Shown here piece after piece: positions 7,853 to 13,809 of a stretch of DNA of 64,000 nt. This stretch comes from Caulobacter hibisci (lineage in GTDB: Bacteria; Pseudomonadota; Alphaproteobacteria; Caulobacterales; Caulobacteraceae). The notes beneath the pieces were generated by a model that saw only the letters and a program-made list of their open reading frames with translations, made no database searches and was not told the origin of the DNA. The stretch's first letter is position 1. The number at the start of each line of letters is the position of its first letter. Position numbers and translations under genes: made by a program. The DNA is taken from assembly GCF_016135805.1 (NCBI RefSeq), contig NZ_JADWOX010000001.1:310001-374000 (forward strand), given 5' to 3'.

Positions 7853-8188
7853 TCAGGCCGCCTTCGCGCTGGAGGCCGCGGGGCGATCGAACGCCAGCAG
7901 CTCCTGACGGAGACCTTCGACCTCGGCCTTCAGGGCTGCGAGGCGCTCGACATGGACCGGCGCGAGATCGGCCGGCAGCGGGGCGCCCTTGCTGTGCAGG
8001 TAGGCGAACCCGGCCGCGAAGGACATCGCCGCCATGGCGTAGTCGCGGTGAGCGTTCGAAGCGGCTGAGAGGCGGATCTCCGCCTTACGCTTCGGCGGGA
8101 TGGCGATCAGGCTTTGCAGCGCCTGGCGCTGGGCCGGATCGCGCATATCGAACGCGGCCAGGACGGTGAATTCGGCGGGGGTGACCAC
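7853..8188 (-). CDS. First gene of the leftward early operon, hypothetical (111 aa)
   Basis: Starts at GTG 8188 (MVTPAEFTVLAAFD), chosen because CAGGAG lies about 8 bases upstream; the ATG at 8236 lies inside the operator and would precede the transcript start. Helical protein with AASNAHRDYAMAAMSFAAGFAYLH in the middle and a C-terminal coiled coil (RLAALKAEVEGLRQELLAF). As the first gene behind the repressed left promoter it is expected to be expressed very early. Function is unknown. Confidence 0.65.
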   Translation of the reverse strand: MVTPAEFTVLAAFDMRDPAQRQALQSLIAIPPKRKAEIRLSAASNAHRDYAMAAMSFAAGFAYLHSKGAPLPADLAPVHVERLAALKAEVEGLRQELLAFDRPAASSAKAA

Positions 8189-8216
8189 TGGGTGGCTCCT
8201 GTGCGGTGACAGGAGC

Positions 8217-8279
8217 ACATTGTGCGATGATCGCACTTAGGTCAAATGAAAATCGCACATCAAATCGCACTTTGTGCGG
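8217..8279 (-). promoter_or_regulatory. Left operator region and early leftward promoter
   Basis: A perfect 15-bp palindrome, GTGCGATGATCGCAC, lies at 8222-8236. Further ATCGCAC half-sites occur at 8252-8258 and 8264-8270, with an inverted GTGCGG at 8274-8279. On the minus strand TTGACC (complement of 8240-8245) and CAATGT (8222-8217) are separated by 17 bases with the operator between them, so bound repressor would block polymerase. Operator identity is inferred from the matching sites beside the repressor gene. Confidence 0.7.
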
Positions 8280-8298
8280 TGCTGTTTGGCGGGCCGAT

Positions 8299-8646
8299 CT
8301 ACCTGGCTCCGTCGCGCGCCCGCGCAGCCTTCGCCGATTCCCTCCGCTCTAGCTCTTCCACCATAAGCTGGGTTTTGCAGCCCAAGACTGCCGCCTCGCC
8401 ACGGTCCGCGTACTCGCGGCGGCACGACGCTTCGATCCTGGCGACCGGGTCGTCTGGGACCTGGCAAAGCGACATCAGGAGCAAGATAATGCCTAGAACG
8501 ATGCCGATGCCGATCCACCGGTTTCGGACCGTGTGGTCCTTAACGGAGGCCGGCGGAGCGGCTATGGCGCTGGTCCTGGAAGACGCCGACTCCAGCGCCG
8601 CCAGCCGCGCCTTCAGATCGGCTATCTCAGCATCCCGCTCACTCAC
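8299..8646 (-). CDS. Membrane protein co-transcribed with the repressor
   Basis: 115 residues. It has an N-terminal coiled coil (MSERDAEIADLKARLAALE), one membrane segment at about 46-62 (IGIGIVLGIILLLMSL), then an outward domain with two cysteines about 15 residues apart (CRREYADRGEAAVLGC) and a basic C-terminus. It overlaps the repressor stop by four bases, so it is expressed in the lysogen, the place where lambda keeps rexAB. That context suggests superinfection exclusion or another lysogen-benefit role; no family is recognised. Confidence 0.65.
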   Translation of the reverse strand: MSERDAEIADLKARLAALESASSRTSAIAAPPASVKDHTVRNRWIGIGIVLGIILLLMSLCQVPDDPVARIEASCRREYADRGEAAVLGCKTQLMVEELERRESAKAARARDGAR

Positions 8647-9335
8647 CGCCCGCGTGACCTCCGACTATAATCCGCCACCACCACGCCCGTCACAGCCGCG
8701 CCATCCTGGTCGCTCTCGTCGCTCGAGCGCAGATAGATCGGCTCTTGGAAATCGGGGTGGTCGCTGCGAGGCCACAAGGCAATCCGCCCTCCGGGCTCCA
8801 CAACGTATTCCTTGAGCGTGATTTCGGTCATGCTGCCGCGACGGCGCTCAACGATGACATGATCGCCGTCGTGCAGGCCCGCTTCGGCCGGGTCAGCTAC
8901 GACCACAAAGCGGCCCGGCGGATAAAATCTGTTCATGGACGGCCCAAGCACGCGCATGGCTCGAAGCTTGGCCTGCTCGTAGCCCTGGACGTCCAGCGGC
9001 AAAAAATCGCTGATGTCGTAGGTCTCTCGGGCCACAGTTTCTCGCCACACTCCAGCTTCGACGTCGCCGACAACCGGGATACGCCTCACCACATCCTTCA
9101 GAGCGGGGGCGACAGGAAAGGTCGTAACCGGCGCCAACTGCGGCGTTGTGGCGCCACCCAGGTCCGCGACGAGCTGCGCCAGAACCGGGATCTCGTTGAA
9201 CTTCACTGATCGAGTGCCTGCGAGCATCTTGGTCGCGGCGGTGCGGTCGCGGCCAATCGCGTTCGCGATCGTGTCGTGAGGCACCTTGAGCCGCTTTAGT
9301 TCGGCGACGATTTGCTCGGCTGTCATGCCCGACAT
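8643..9335 (-). CDS. CI-type prophage repressor (HTH + S24 LexA-like peptidase)
   Basis: 230 residues from ATG 9335. An HTH domain spans about 5-60 (EQIVAELKRLKVPHDTIANA). A linker carries the self-cleavage site Ala94-Gly95 in DVEAGVW. The C-terminal S24 peptidase has Ser133 (GPSMNRF) and Lys175 (TLKEY) as catalytic dyad. It should repress both early promoters and be inactivated by RecA-stimulated autocleavage. No ribosome-binding site precedes the start and an operator begins 3 bases upstream, so the message may be leaderless, as for lambda cI from PRM; a second ATG lies at 9326. Confidence 0.93.
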   Translation of the reverse strand: MSGMTAEQIVAELKRLKVPHDTIANAIGRDRTAATKMLAGTRSVKFNEIPVLAQLVADLGGATTPQLAPVTTFPVAPALKDVVRRIPVVGDVEAGVWRETVARETYDISDFLPLDVQGYEQAKLRAMRVLGPSMNRFYPPGRFVVVADPAEAGLHDGDHVIVERRRGSMTEITLKEYVVEPGGRIALWPRSDHPDFQEPIYLRSSDESDQDGAAVTGVVVADYSRRSRGR

Positions 9336-9336
9336 A

Positions 9337-9410
9337 ATGCGAAGTTCGCACGGCTTCGACGAGTGCGATTGACGCACGTGCGATGTGCGATTACGGTGCG
9401 CAAATCGCAC
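9337..9410. promoter_or_regulatory. Right operator region between repressor and Cro genes
   Basis: Sites related to the left operator: TGCGAAGTTCGCA, a perfect 13-bp palindrome at 9338-9350; GTGCGATTGACGCAC at 9363-9377; two head-to-tail GTGCGAT halves at 9378-9391; and GTGCGCAAATCGCAC at 9396-9410. A rightward TTGACG at 9369-9374 inside the second site, with a weak -10 around 9389-9396, is the likely Cro promoter. The first site abuts the repressor start, giving a route to autoregulation. Repressor and Cro occupancy order cannot be told from sequence. Confidence 0.75.
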
Positions 9411-9422
9411 ATCGTTCTCGGC

Positions 9423-9656
9423 ATGGAGCGGCCCGTGGCCAGCGTCTTCCAGAAATTCGGCGGAATCCGGCCCATGGCCGCGAAGCTCGGCGACGTCCCG
9501 CCGTCCACCGTCAAAAGCTGGCACGCCAAGCGGCAAATCCCCGCCTGGCGCCACGCCAGCATTCTCGCCGCCGCTGCTCAGCATGGGATCGACCTTTCGA
9601 TCTCTGAGCTGACCACGATCGCACGGGACGTCGAAGACCAGCCGCAGGCCGCCTGA
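9423..9656 (+). CDS. Cro-like regulator (carph-isopro type HTH)
   Basis: 77 residues from ATG 9423. It contains FQKFGGIRPMAAKLGDVPPSTVKSW followed by IPAWRHASILAAA, the compact HTH pattern of small phage Cro-like proteins in alphaproteobacteria. It is divergent from the repressor across an operator cluster, the classical Cro position, so it probably binds the same sites to commit to lytic growth. The C-terminal 20 residues are acidic. Confidence 0.8.
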   Translation: MERPVASVFQKFGGIRPMAAKLGDVPPSTVKSWHAKRQIPAWRHASILAAAAQHGIDLSISELTTIARDVEDQPQAA

Positions 9657-9666
9657 AATGGCCCGC

Positions 9667-9846
9667 TCACGTTTCCTCCTCGCCCGCTTCGGTGGCGAAG
9701 GTCTCCGACAGCAGACCGTAGAACTCGCCCACCAGGGCAAGGTGTTCGGTCTCGTCGGTCACCTGGTCGGTGGCGTCGACTTCCTGGCGCAGGGCCGCGG
9801 CCTTGGCGCCGTAAACGATGGCCTGTTCGATCTTCGACTTGGTCAT
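9667..9846 (-). CDS. Small protein (59 aa), paralogue of the next minus-strand gene
   Basis: Frame from ATG 9846 to TGA at 9667: MTKSKIEQAIVYGAKAAALR, then an acidic C-terminus ending in EEET. The AKAAALRQEVD segment matches AGKAAALREEAD in the adjacent leftward frame (9850-10056), so the two look like a tandem duplication. The four-base gap between them suggests one transcript running against the early rightward one. No function is known; opposition to Cro transcription suggests a regulatory or antisense aspect. Confidence 0.5.
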   Translation of the reverse strand: MTKSKIEQAIVYGAKAAALRQEVDATDQVTDETEHLALVGEFYGLLSETFATEAGEEET

Positions 9847-9849
9847 GCC

Positions 9850-10056
9850 TCACCCACGAGCTTCGCCGCCTCTCCCCGGGCGGTGAACCGGCGCGGCGGG
9901 CGGGTTCCCCCCCACCGCCTGCCGCGCCATCCAGTCTCGCAGGTGCGCACGGCTGATCGCCGAATGGAAGTCGGCCAGGGCCAGCGCGCCATCGGCCTCT
10001 TCGCGCAGCGCGGCGGCCTTGCCCGCGTGGCTCAGGGCCAGTTCGAAATCACTCAA
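9850..10056 (-). CDS. Small protein (68 aa), paralogue of the 9667-9846 gene
   Basis: TTG start at 10056 (MSDFELALSHAGKAAALREE), chosen because GAGGGG lies about 9 bases upstream; the frame is open to 10137 but has no better start. A short helical domain has the shared KAAALR motif, then HSAISRAHLRDWMARQAV and a Pro/Gly/Arg tail. It is divergent from the CII-position gene at 10137. Function is unknown. Confidence 0.5.
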   Translation of the reverse strand: MSDFELALSHAGKAAALREEADGALALADFHSAISRAHLRDWMARQAVGGNPPAAPVHRPGRGGEARG

Positions 10057-10071
10057 CTCGATATCCCCTCG

Positions 10072-10086
10072 GTTGTGCGGCGCAAC
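10072..10086. promoter_or_regulatory. Palindromic candidate operator in a divergent intergenic region
   Basis: GTTGTGCGGCGCAAC is a 15-bp near-perfect palindrome (one mismatched pair), placed between the start of the leftward pair of small genes (10056) and the rightward HTH gene (10137). Size and symmetry fit a dimeric regulator site distinct from the GTGCGAT operators. Which protein binds is unknown; the HTH protein at 10137 is the nearest candidate. Confidence 0.4.
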
Positions 10087-10136
10087 ATGCCGCGACGCAT
10101 CGCCGCACGTCCCCTTGCAAAGATCGGAACTGTGCA

Positions 10137-10586
10137 ATGAGCCGCGCCCTGTCGGTCGAAGAAGTGAAGGCCCTGACGCACCAACTGGTCGCGTCGGTCG
10201 GCGGCGTGGTGCCGGCCGGCATCATGCTCGGCGTAAGCCACCAGCGGGTGTCGCAGTATCAGAACGCCAACCACCCCGACGTCATGCCCTTCATGGCGAT
10301 CCTGACCCTGCAGGCGGCCGCCCAGACCGACATCGTCACCGGCGCCGCCAGCCGGGCGATCAAGGAAGACCCCGAGAGCGACATCCTGTCGGCCATGGTC
10401 GAGACCATGAACCGGGCCACCCAGGCCCTGGCCGCGACCCATGAGATGGAGGCCGACGGCCACCGCGACGTCGGCGAGATCCACGAGGTGCGCGCTGCTT
10501 TCGCCGCCCTCAAGCAGCAGGTCGATCGCGCCCACGACGTGGCCAACGGCCTGACCCCGACCCGCCACCTGCGCGCCGTCGGCTGA
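10137..10586 (+). CDS. HTH regulator in the CII position
   Basis: 149 residues. An N-terminal helix-turn-helix is visible ([20 protein letters not shown]). A long helical C-terminal region follows ([20 protein letters not shown]...[20 protein letters not shown]). It lies just downstream of Cro, where lambdoid phages encode CII, and is separated from the GapR gene by 55 bases with AGGGAGAA before that start. Establishment of lysogeny or early-gene control is plausible but inferred from position. Confidence 0.6.
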   Translation: MSRALSVEEVKALTHQLVASVGGVVPAGIMLGVSHQRVSQYQNANHPDVMPFMAILTLQAAAQTDIVTGAASRAIKEDPESDILSAMVETMNRATQALAATHEMEADGHRDVGEIHEVRAAFAALKQQVDRAHDVANGLTPTRHLRAVG

Positions 10587-10641
10587 CCCCACGCGCCAAG
10601 CGCCGGGGCGCAACCCGACCGGCGCCAGGGAGAACCAGAAC

Positions 10642-10911
10642 ATGGCCGACGACGCCACCACGAATGCGGACGTCCTGAACCAGCAGGCCCAGGGCCAACT
10701 GAAGTCGATCATCGAGCGCGTCGAGCGCCTCGAGGTCGAGAAGGCGGAAATCGCCGAGCAGATCAAAGAGGTCTACGCCGAGGCCAAGGGCAACGGGCTG
10801 GATCCGGCCATCCTGAAGAAGGTGGTCGCGCTGCGGCGCAAGGACCGCGCCAAGCGCCAGGAAGAGGACGCGATCCTCGACCTCTACCTCTCGGCCATCG
10901 GCGAGATCTGA
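10642..10911 (+). CDS. gapR: Phage-encoded GapR (DUF2312 nucleoid-associated protein)
   Basis: 89 residues, the usual GapR length. The DUF2312 core is unmistakable: [51 protein letters not shown] and the C-terminal [11 protein letters not shown]. In Caulobacter, GapR is an essential DNA clamp that binds overtwisted DNA ahead of replication and transcription complexes and stimulates topoisomerases. A phage copy could support rapid phage replication or dilute the host protein. RBS AGGGAGAA precedes the start. It heads the regulatory/replication gene run. Confidence 0.92.
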   Translation: MADDATTNADVLNQQAQGQLKSIIERVERLEVEKAEIAEQIKEVYAEAKGNGLDPAILKKVVALRRKDRAKRQEEDAILDLYLSAIGEI

Positions 10912-10914
10912 GCC

Positions 10915-11040
10915 ATGCGCCGCCAGCCCATCACGAACGGCCAGCGCGCCAAGGTCTGGCTGGCGATGTCTCTCTACTGCGTCGCCGTCTGGGCCGTCTT
11001 CGCCTGGGTCGTCCAATCCTTCTTCGGAGCCACGCGATGA
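10915..11040 (+). CDS. Small single-pass membrane protein (41 aa)
   Basis: Starts three bases after the GapR stop: MRRQPITNGQRAKVWLAMSL, then a hydrophobic segment (AMSLYCVAVWAVFAWVVQSFF) and a short tail. It is predicted to be a one-pass inner-membrane peptide with a basic N-terminus inside. Its stop overlaps the next start (ATGA). Function is unknown. Confidence 0.55.
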   Translation: MRRQPITNGQRAKVWLAMSLYCVAVWAVFAWVVQSFFGATR

Positions 11041-11258
11041 AGTCGCGAAGCCTCACCTCGCGAGTCCGCGAGTTGTTCTCCATCCGCTGGCTGCGGCCGG
11101 TCATGACGGCTCACGAGGCCGGACAGGTCATGGCGCGTAAGGCCGCCGAGGCTCGGCAACGAGCCGACCTGACCCAGGCCGAGCGTCGGGACGCCTTGCA
11201 CGCCCGCCTTCGTGCCGAGCGCGCCGCCGGCCTCGTCGGCGGAAAGCGCACTGCATGA
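11037..11258 (+). CDS. Hypothetical basic protein (73 aa)
   Basis: 73 residues (MKSRSLTSRVRELFSIRWLR), very rich in Arg and Ala, predicted as one long helix pair. It lies between the membrane peptide and the GcrA-like gene with four-base overlaps at both ends. The basic helical character would suit nucleic-acid binding, but no motif supports it. Confidence 0.5.
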   Translation: MKSRSLTSRVRELFSIRWLRPVMTAHEAGQVMARKAAEARQRADLTQAERRDALHARLRAERAAGLVGGKRTA

Positions 11259-11668
11259 GCGCTCTCCCGGCCCTTCTGGAGTTGATGATGGCGCCGGCGC
11301 CCGTGGCGATCACGCCTGCGCCGCCGGTTCCGCGTCCGCGTCTGGTCGAGGCCACACCGCCGGCGCCGGCCGACCCTGTCGAGCCGGAGCGCAAGGCCCA
11401 GGCCGCCATCCTGCCGCCGCGCCACGTCCGCTATCACTGCGAGCCGTTGCCGAACGCCCGGCCCGTGCCCATCGCCGAGGTCCGCGACCACCACTGCCGG
11501 TGGATCGTCGAGTTCGACGGCGAGGAGCGGTTCTGCGGCGCCCGCAAGGGCAAGCGCCCCGACGGCGAGCCTTCTCCCTACTGCCCCACGCACCAGCGCA
11601 GGGCCTTCCGCACCGGCGTGCTTCTGCCCGCCGCCTTCATCAAATCCGTCATGAGGTGGGCTCGATGA
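11255..11668 (+). CDS. GcrA-family protein consisting of the C-terminal domain only
   Basis: 137 residues. Residues 12-55 are Pro/Ala-rich linker. The C-terminal part has the GcrA-family signature: EVRDHHCRW (75-83), ERFCG (91-95), and SPYCPTHQRRAF (107-118), with C81, C94, C110 and H113. Chromosomal GcrA is about 170 residues with an N-terminal HTH that reads GANTC methylation and a C-terminal domain that contacts RNA polymerase sigma-70. Here the HTH is missing. It may compete with host GcrA for sigma-70, or act with the winged-helix protein encoded next, with which it overlaps. Confidence 0.78.
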   Translation: MSALPALLELMMAPAPVAITPAPPVPRPRLVEATPPAPADPVEPERKAQAAILPPRHVRYHCEPLPNARPVPIAEVRDHHCRWIVEFDGEERFCGARKGKRPDGEPSPYCPTHQRRAFRTGVLLPAAFIKSVMRWAR

Positions 11669-11973
11669 CCCCCTTTCAAGCCTCCGTCCTGGCCGCGATC
11701 CGCGACCTGACGCGAGACGAGATCTCACCCAGCGTTCGCGACATCGGCGTCCATGTCGGCGCCGGCGTCAGCTCGGTTCACGCCGCCCTGGTTCTGCTGG
11801 AGCAGCGCGGCGTCATCAAGCGCGAGGGCCGCCGCTCCATCACCATCCTCAAGGCAGGGCCCACCCGCGACCAGATGGAGCGCTGGACGGACGGCGAGGT
11901 CCGCCGCGTCGCCCTGGCGCTCCACGAGATCAGCCGGGAGCGCGGGCTGGGCCGCGTGATGGTGTCGGCGTGA
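11665..11973 (+). CDS. LexA-type winged-helix DNA-binding protein
   Basis: 102 residues from ATG 11665, overlapping the previous stop. MTPFQASVLAAIRDLTRDEISPSVRDIGVHVG...SSVHAALVLLEQRGVIKREG is the N-terminal wHTH pattern of LexA (helix, SxRxI, recognition helix, wing), but without the peptidase domain. The C-terminal 40 residues form helices. It follows directly on the GcrA-like domain, so the two could work together as separated DNA-binding and sigma-contacting halves; this pairing is inference. Confidence 0.75.
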   Translation: MTPFQASVLAAIRDLTRDEISPSVRDIGVHVGAGVSSVHAALVLLEQRGVIKREGRRSITILKAGPTRDQMERWTDGEVRRVALALHEISRERGLGRVMVSA

Positions 11974-12749
11974 GCGAGCAGGACTCCACCGCCGTCATGG
12001 CGCGACGTCACAAGACGCTGGGCGCCACTCCACTTCTCGACCGGGGGGGGGGCGACATGCAGCTAGACCTTCGTCCGTCGGGTCACACGTCGGTCATGGC
12101 CAGCCGCGCGCCAGCCGACGACAGCCTCGATTACTTCCCCACGCCGCCTTGGGCCGCCCGAGCCGGCGGCGAGCTGATCGCGCGTCTGGATCCTGGCGAC
12201 TGGACTGCGCTTGAGCCGGCGGCCGGCGGCGGCCACATGGCTCACGGCCTGCGTCCGTACTTCGCCCAGGTGATCGAGGCCGACATCCACCGGCACGAGG
12301 GCGGCGCGCCGCAGTTCGTGGTGGACTTCCTGACCGAGGAAGCGGCGCGCTCGCTGCCGGAGGTCGACTGGATCGTCACCAACCCGCCGTTTGTGCTGGG
12401 CGATGCCTTCGTCCGAGCTGCCTACGAGCGCGCCCGGCGTGGCGTCGCCATGCTGCTGCGCCTCGTCTTCCTGGAAGGAAAGGCCCGTCATGGCTTGCTG
12501 CATGTCGATTGCCCCCTGACGGTGGTGGCGCCGTTCAGCGAGCGCGTTCCCATGGTCAAGGGCCGCTGGGACCCCGACGCGTCAAGCGCGACTGCTTACG
12601 CCTGGTTCATCTGGCGAAAGGGCGCCGAAGGGCCACCGGCCGTCTTTCCGATACCGCCGGGCACTAAAGCACGTCTGACAGACCGTGGTGACGTGGAGCG
12701 CTTCAACGGAAAGCCAGGCGCGCCGCTGCTTGACGGAGAGGCCGCATGA
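11970..12749 (+). CDS. Phage DNA N6-adenine/N4-type methyltransferase
   Basis: 259 residues from GTG 11970. SAM-binding motif I is LEPAAGGGHM (81-90), with an acidic residue after the next strand (EADIH). The catalytic motif is NPPF (138-141) in DWIVTNPPF, typical of amino-methyltransferases. FPTPPWAARAGGELI (56-70) is common in phage methylases of this type. A run of ten G at 12043-12052 lies between the GTG and an in-frame ATG at 12057; slippage there would switch off the long form while the short form remains possible. Target sequence is unknown. Confidence 0.85.
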   Translation: MSEQDSTAVMARRHKTLGATPLLDRGGGDMQLDLRPSGHTSVMASRAPADDSLDYFPTPPWAARAGGELIARLDPGDWTALEPAAGGGHMAHGLRPYFAQVIEADIHRHEGGAPQFVVDFLTEEAARSLPEVDWIVTNPPFVLGDAFVRAAYERARRGVAMLLRLVFLEGKARHGLLHVDCPLTVVAPFSERVPMVKGRWDPDASSATAYAWFIWRKGAEGPPAVFPIPPGTKARLTDRGDVERFNGKPGAPLLDGEAA

Positions 12750-13099
12750 CCAAGGCTTATCCAACCCCGCCAATCCCGATGGTCGAACTTCCGGTTCCTG
12801 GAAGCTTCTCGCTCTGGAAAGGCTCCATCACAGGCGTTGGCCGCATCACAATGCCTATCGTGTTGGAGGCGGTCAGCGGCGCTTACGGCGTCAGCGTCGA
12901 AGAGCTGAGGGGGCCAAAGCGGCAACGCCGGATCTCGTTGGCTCGCCAGCACGCCATGTGGCTGATGAACGGGCTTCCTCACCTGTCTCTGCCGATGATC
13001 GGCAGGTTTCTCAACCGCGACCACACGACGGTCCTCTTCGGCATCCGGGCGCATGAGCGCCGTGTGGCTGAGCAGGCCGGTTGGATGGAGGCCGCGTGA
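12746..13099 (+). CDS. Stand-alone DnaA domain IV (DnaA-box binding) protein
   Basis: 117 residues. Residues 38-107 match DnaA domain IV: a helix VLEAVSGAYGVSVEELRGPKR, then ISLARQHAMWLMN, LSLPMIGRFLNRDHTTVLFGIRAHERR, including the DHTTVL signature (92-97). The AAA+ ATPase, domain I and linker of DnaA are absent. It could bind DnaA boxes and either recruit replication factors or block host initiation. It is placed immediately before the O-like gene carrying the iteron array. A TTATCCA sequence, resembling a DnaA box core, occurs within its own first codons (around 12757). Confidence 0.85.
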   Translation: MTKAYPTPPIPMVELPVPGSFSLWKGSITGVGRITMPIVLEAVSGAYGVSVEELRGPKRQRRISLARQHAMWLMNGLPHLSLPMIGRFLNRDHTTVLFGIRAHERRVAEQAGWMEAA

Positions 13100-13809
13100 G
13101 CATAACCGACCTCGTCCGTAGGCTCGTGGAAGCGGGAGCGTCGCCAGAGGTGATCGCGATCGCTGTTGAGGCCATGGAGTCGGCGCAAGCTGCTGCGCCG
13201 GCCCGCGTTCGCTCGGGATCGGCCGAGCGCATGGCTCGGAAGCGCGCCCGTGACGCCAATGTGACGCCATGTGACGTCACTTGTGACGCGGGTGACGCAC
13301 AGAGTGACGCTGAGGCCCTTTCCCTCCCTCCTTCCCCCCAGACCCCCCAACCACCCACCCATACCCGTGGTGGTGTGACTCCGTGCGTACGCGAGGCGGA
13401 CGACTGGCCGGCCGGCGAGAGCGCGACCGACCACGCCGCCCGGCTGGCCACGATGGACCGCAACATCGACGTCAATCGCAAGCCGGGCCTGATCACGTCG
13501 ATGGGCGAGGTGGCCCGCTGGCGCCAGCAAGGCTGGAGCTGGGAGCTCGACGTCGTCCCGGTGGTGCGAGCCCACGGCCACCGCGCCGAGCCAGATCCCG
13601 TGTCGACCTGGAAGTTCTTCACCGAGGCCATCGGCCGCGCCCACGCCGCCCGAACCCGCCCCCCCGAAACCTACCACCCGCAGGTGCGCCATGACCGGCC
13701 TCACGCAAACGACAAGTTCCAACGCCATCAGGCAAACCTTGAGCGAGCTGTCGCCGGGGCTGAAATCGCTACTCGCCTTCGAGCCGAGCAATCTGAGGGC
13801 GGTTGGTGA
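13096..13809 (+). CDS. Putative O-like replication initiator carrying an internal origin
   Basis: 237 residues from GTG 13096 (overlap GTGA). The N-terminal 50 residues are helical (ITDLVRRLVEAGASPEVIAI), followed by a basic stretch (ERMARKRARD), a low-complexity linker rich in Asp/Thr then Ser/Pro (residues 52-95), and a C-terminal domain with MGEVARWRQQGWSWELDVVP. I do not recognise a family. The O-like call rests on position (before a P-like gene, after DnaA-IV) and on six GTGACG repeats within it, as lambda ori lies within gene O. Confidence 0.5.
   Translation: MSITDLVRRLVEAGASPEVIAIAVEAMESAQAAAPARVRSGSAERMARKRARDANVTPCDVTCDAGDAQSDAEALSLPPSPQTPQPPTHTRGGVTPCVREADDWPAGESATDHAARLATMDRNIDVNRKPGLITSMGEVARWRQQGWSWELDVVPVVRAHGHRAEPDPVSTWKFFTEAIGRAHAARTRPPETYHPQVRHDRPHANDKFQRHQANLERAVAGAEIATRLRAEQSEGGW
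13250..13309 (+). repeat. Iteron array, candidate phage replication origin
   Basis: GTGACG occurs at 13250, 13261, 13271, 13283, 13292 and 13304, spacings of 11, 10, 12, 9 and 12 bases, about one helical turn each. The third copy is part of a palindrome GTGACGTCAC (13271-13280). A strongly strand-asymmetric pyrimidine-rich tract follows at about 13318-13366. Phased direct repeats inside an initiator gene are the arrangement of lambda-type origins. Binding by the host gene product is inferred. Confidence 0.6.

Noticed and set aside
9898..9915. C7 run near 9907 as a phase-variation tract
   Set aside because: Shorter than the G9/G10 runs and in a small gene of unknown function; slippage potential too low to claim.
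12755..12765. TTATCCA as a DnaA box
   Set aside because: Only part of a full TTATCCACA box and a single copy inside coding sequence; not enough to call an origin site.
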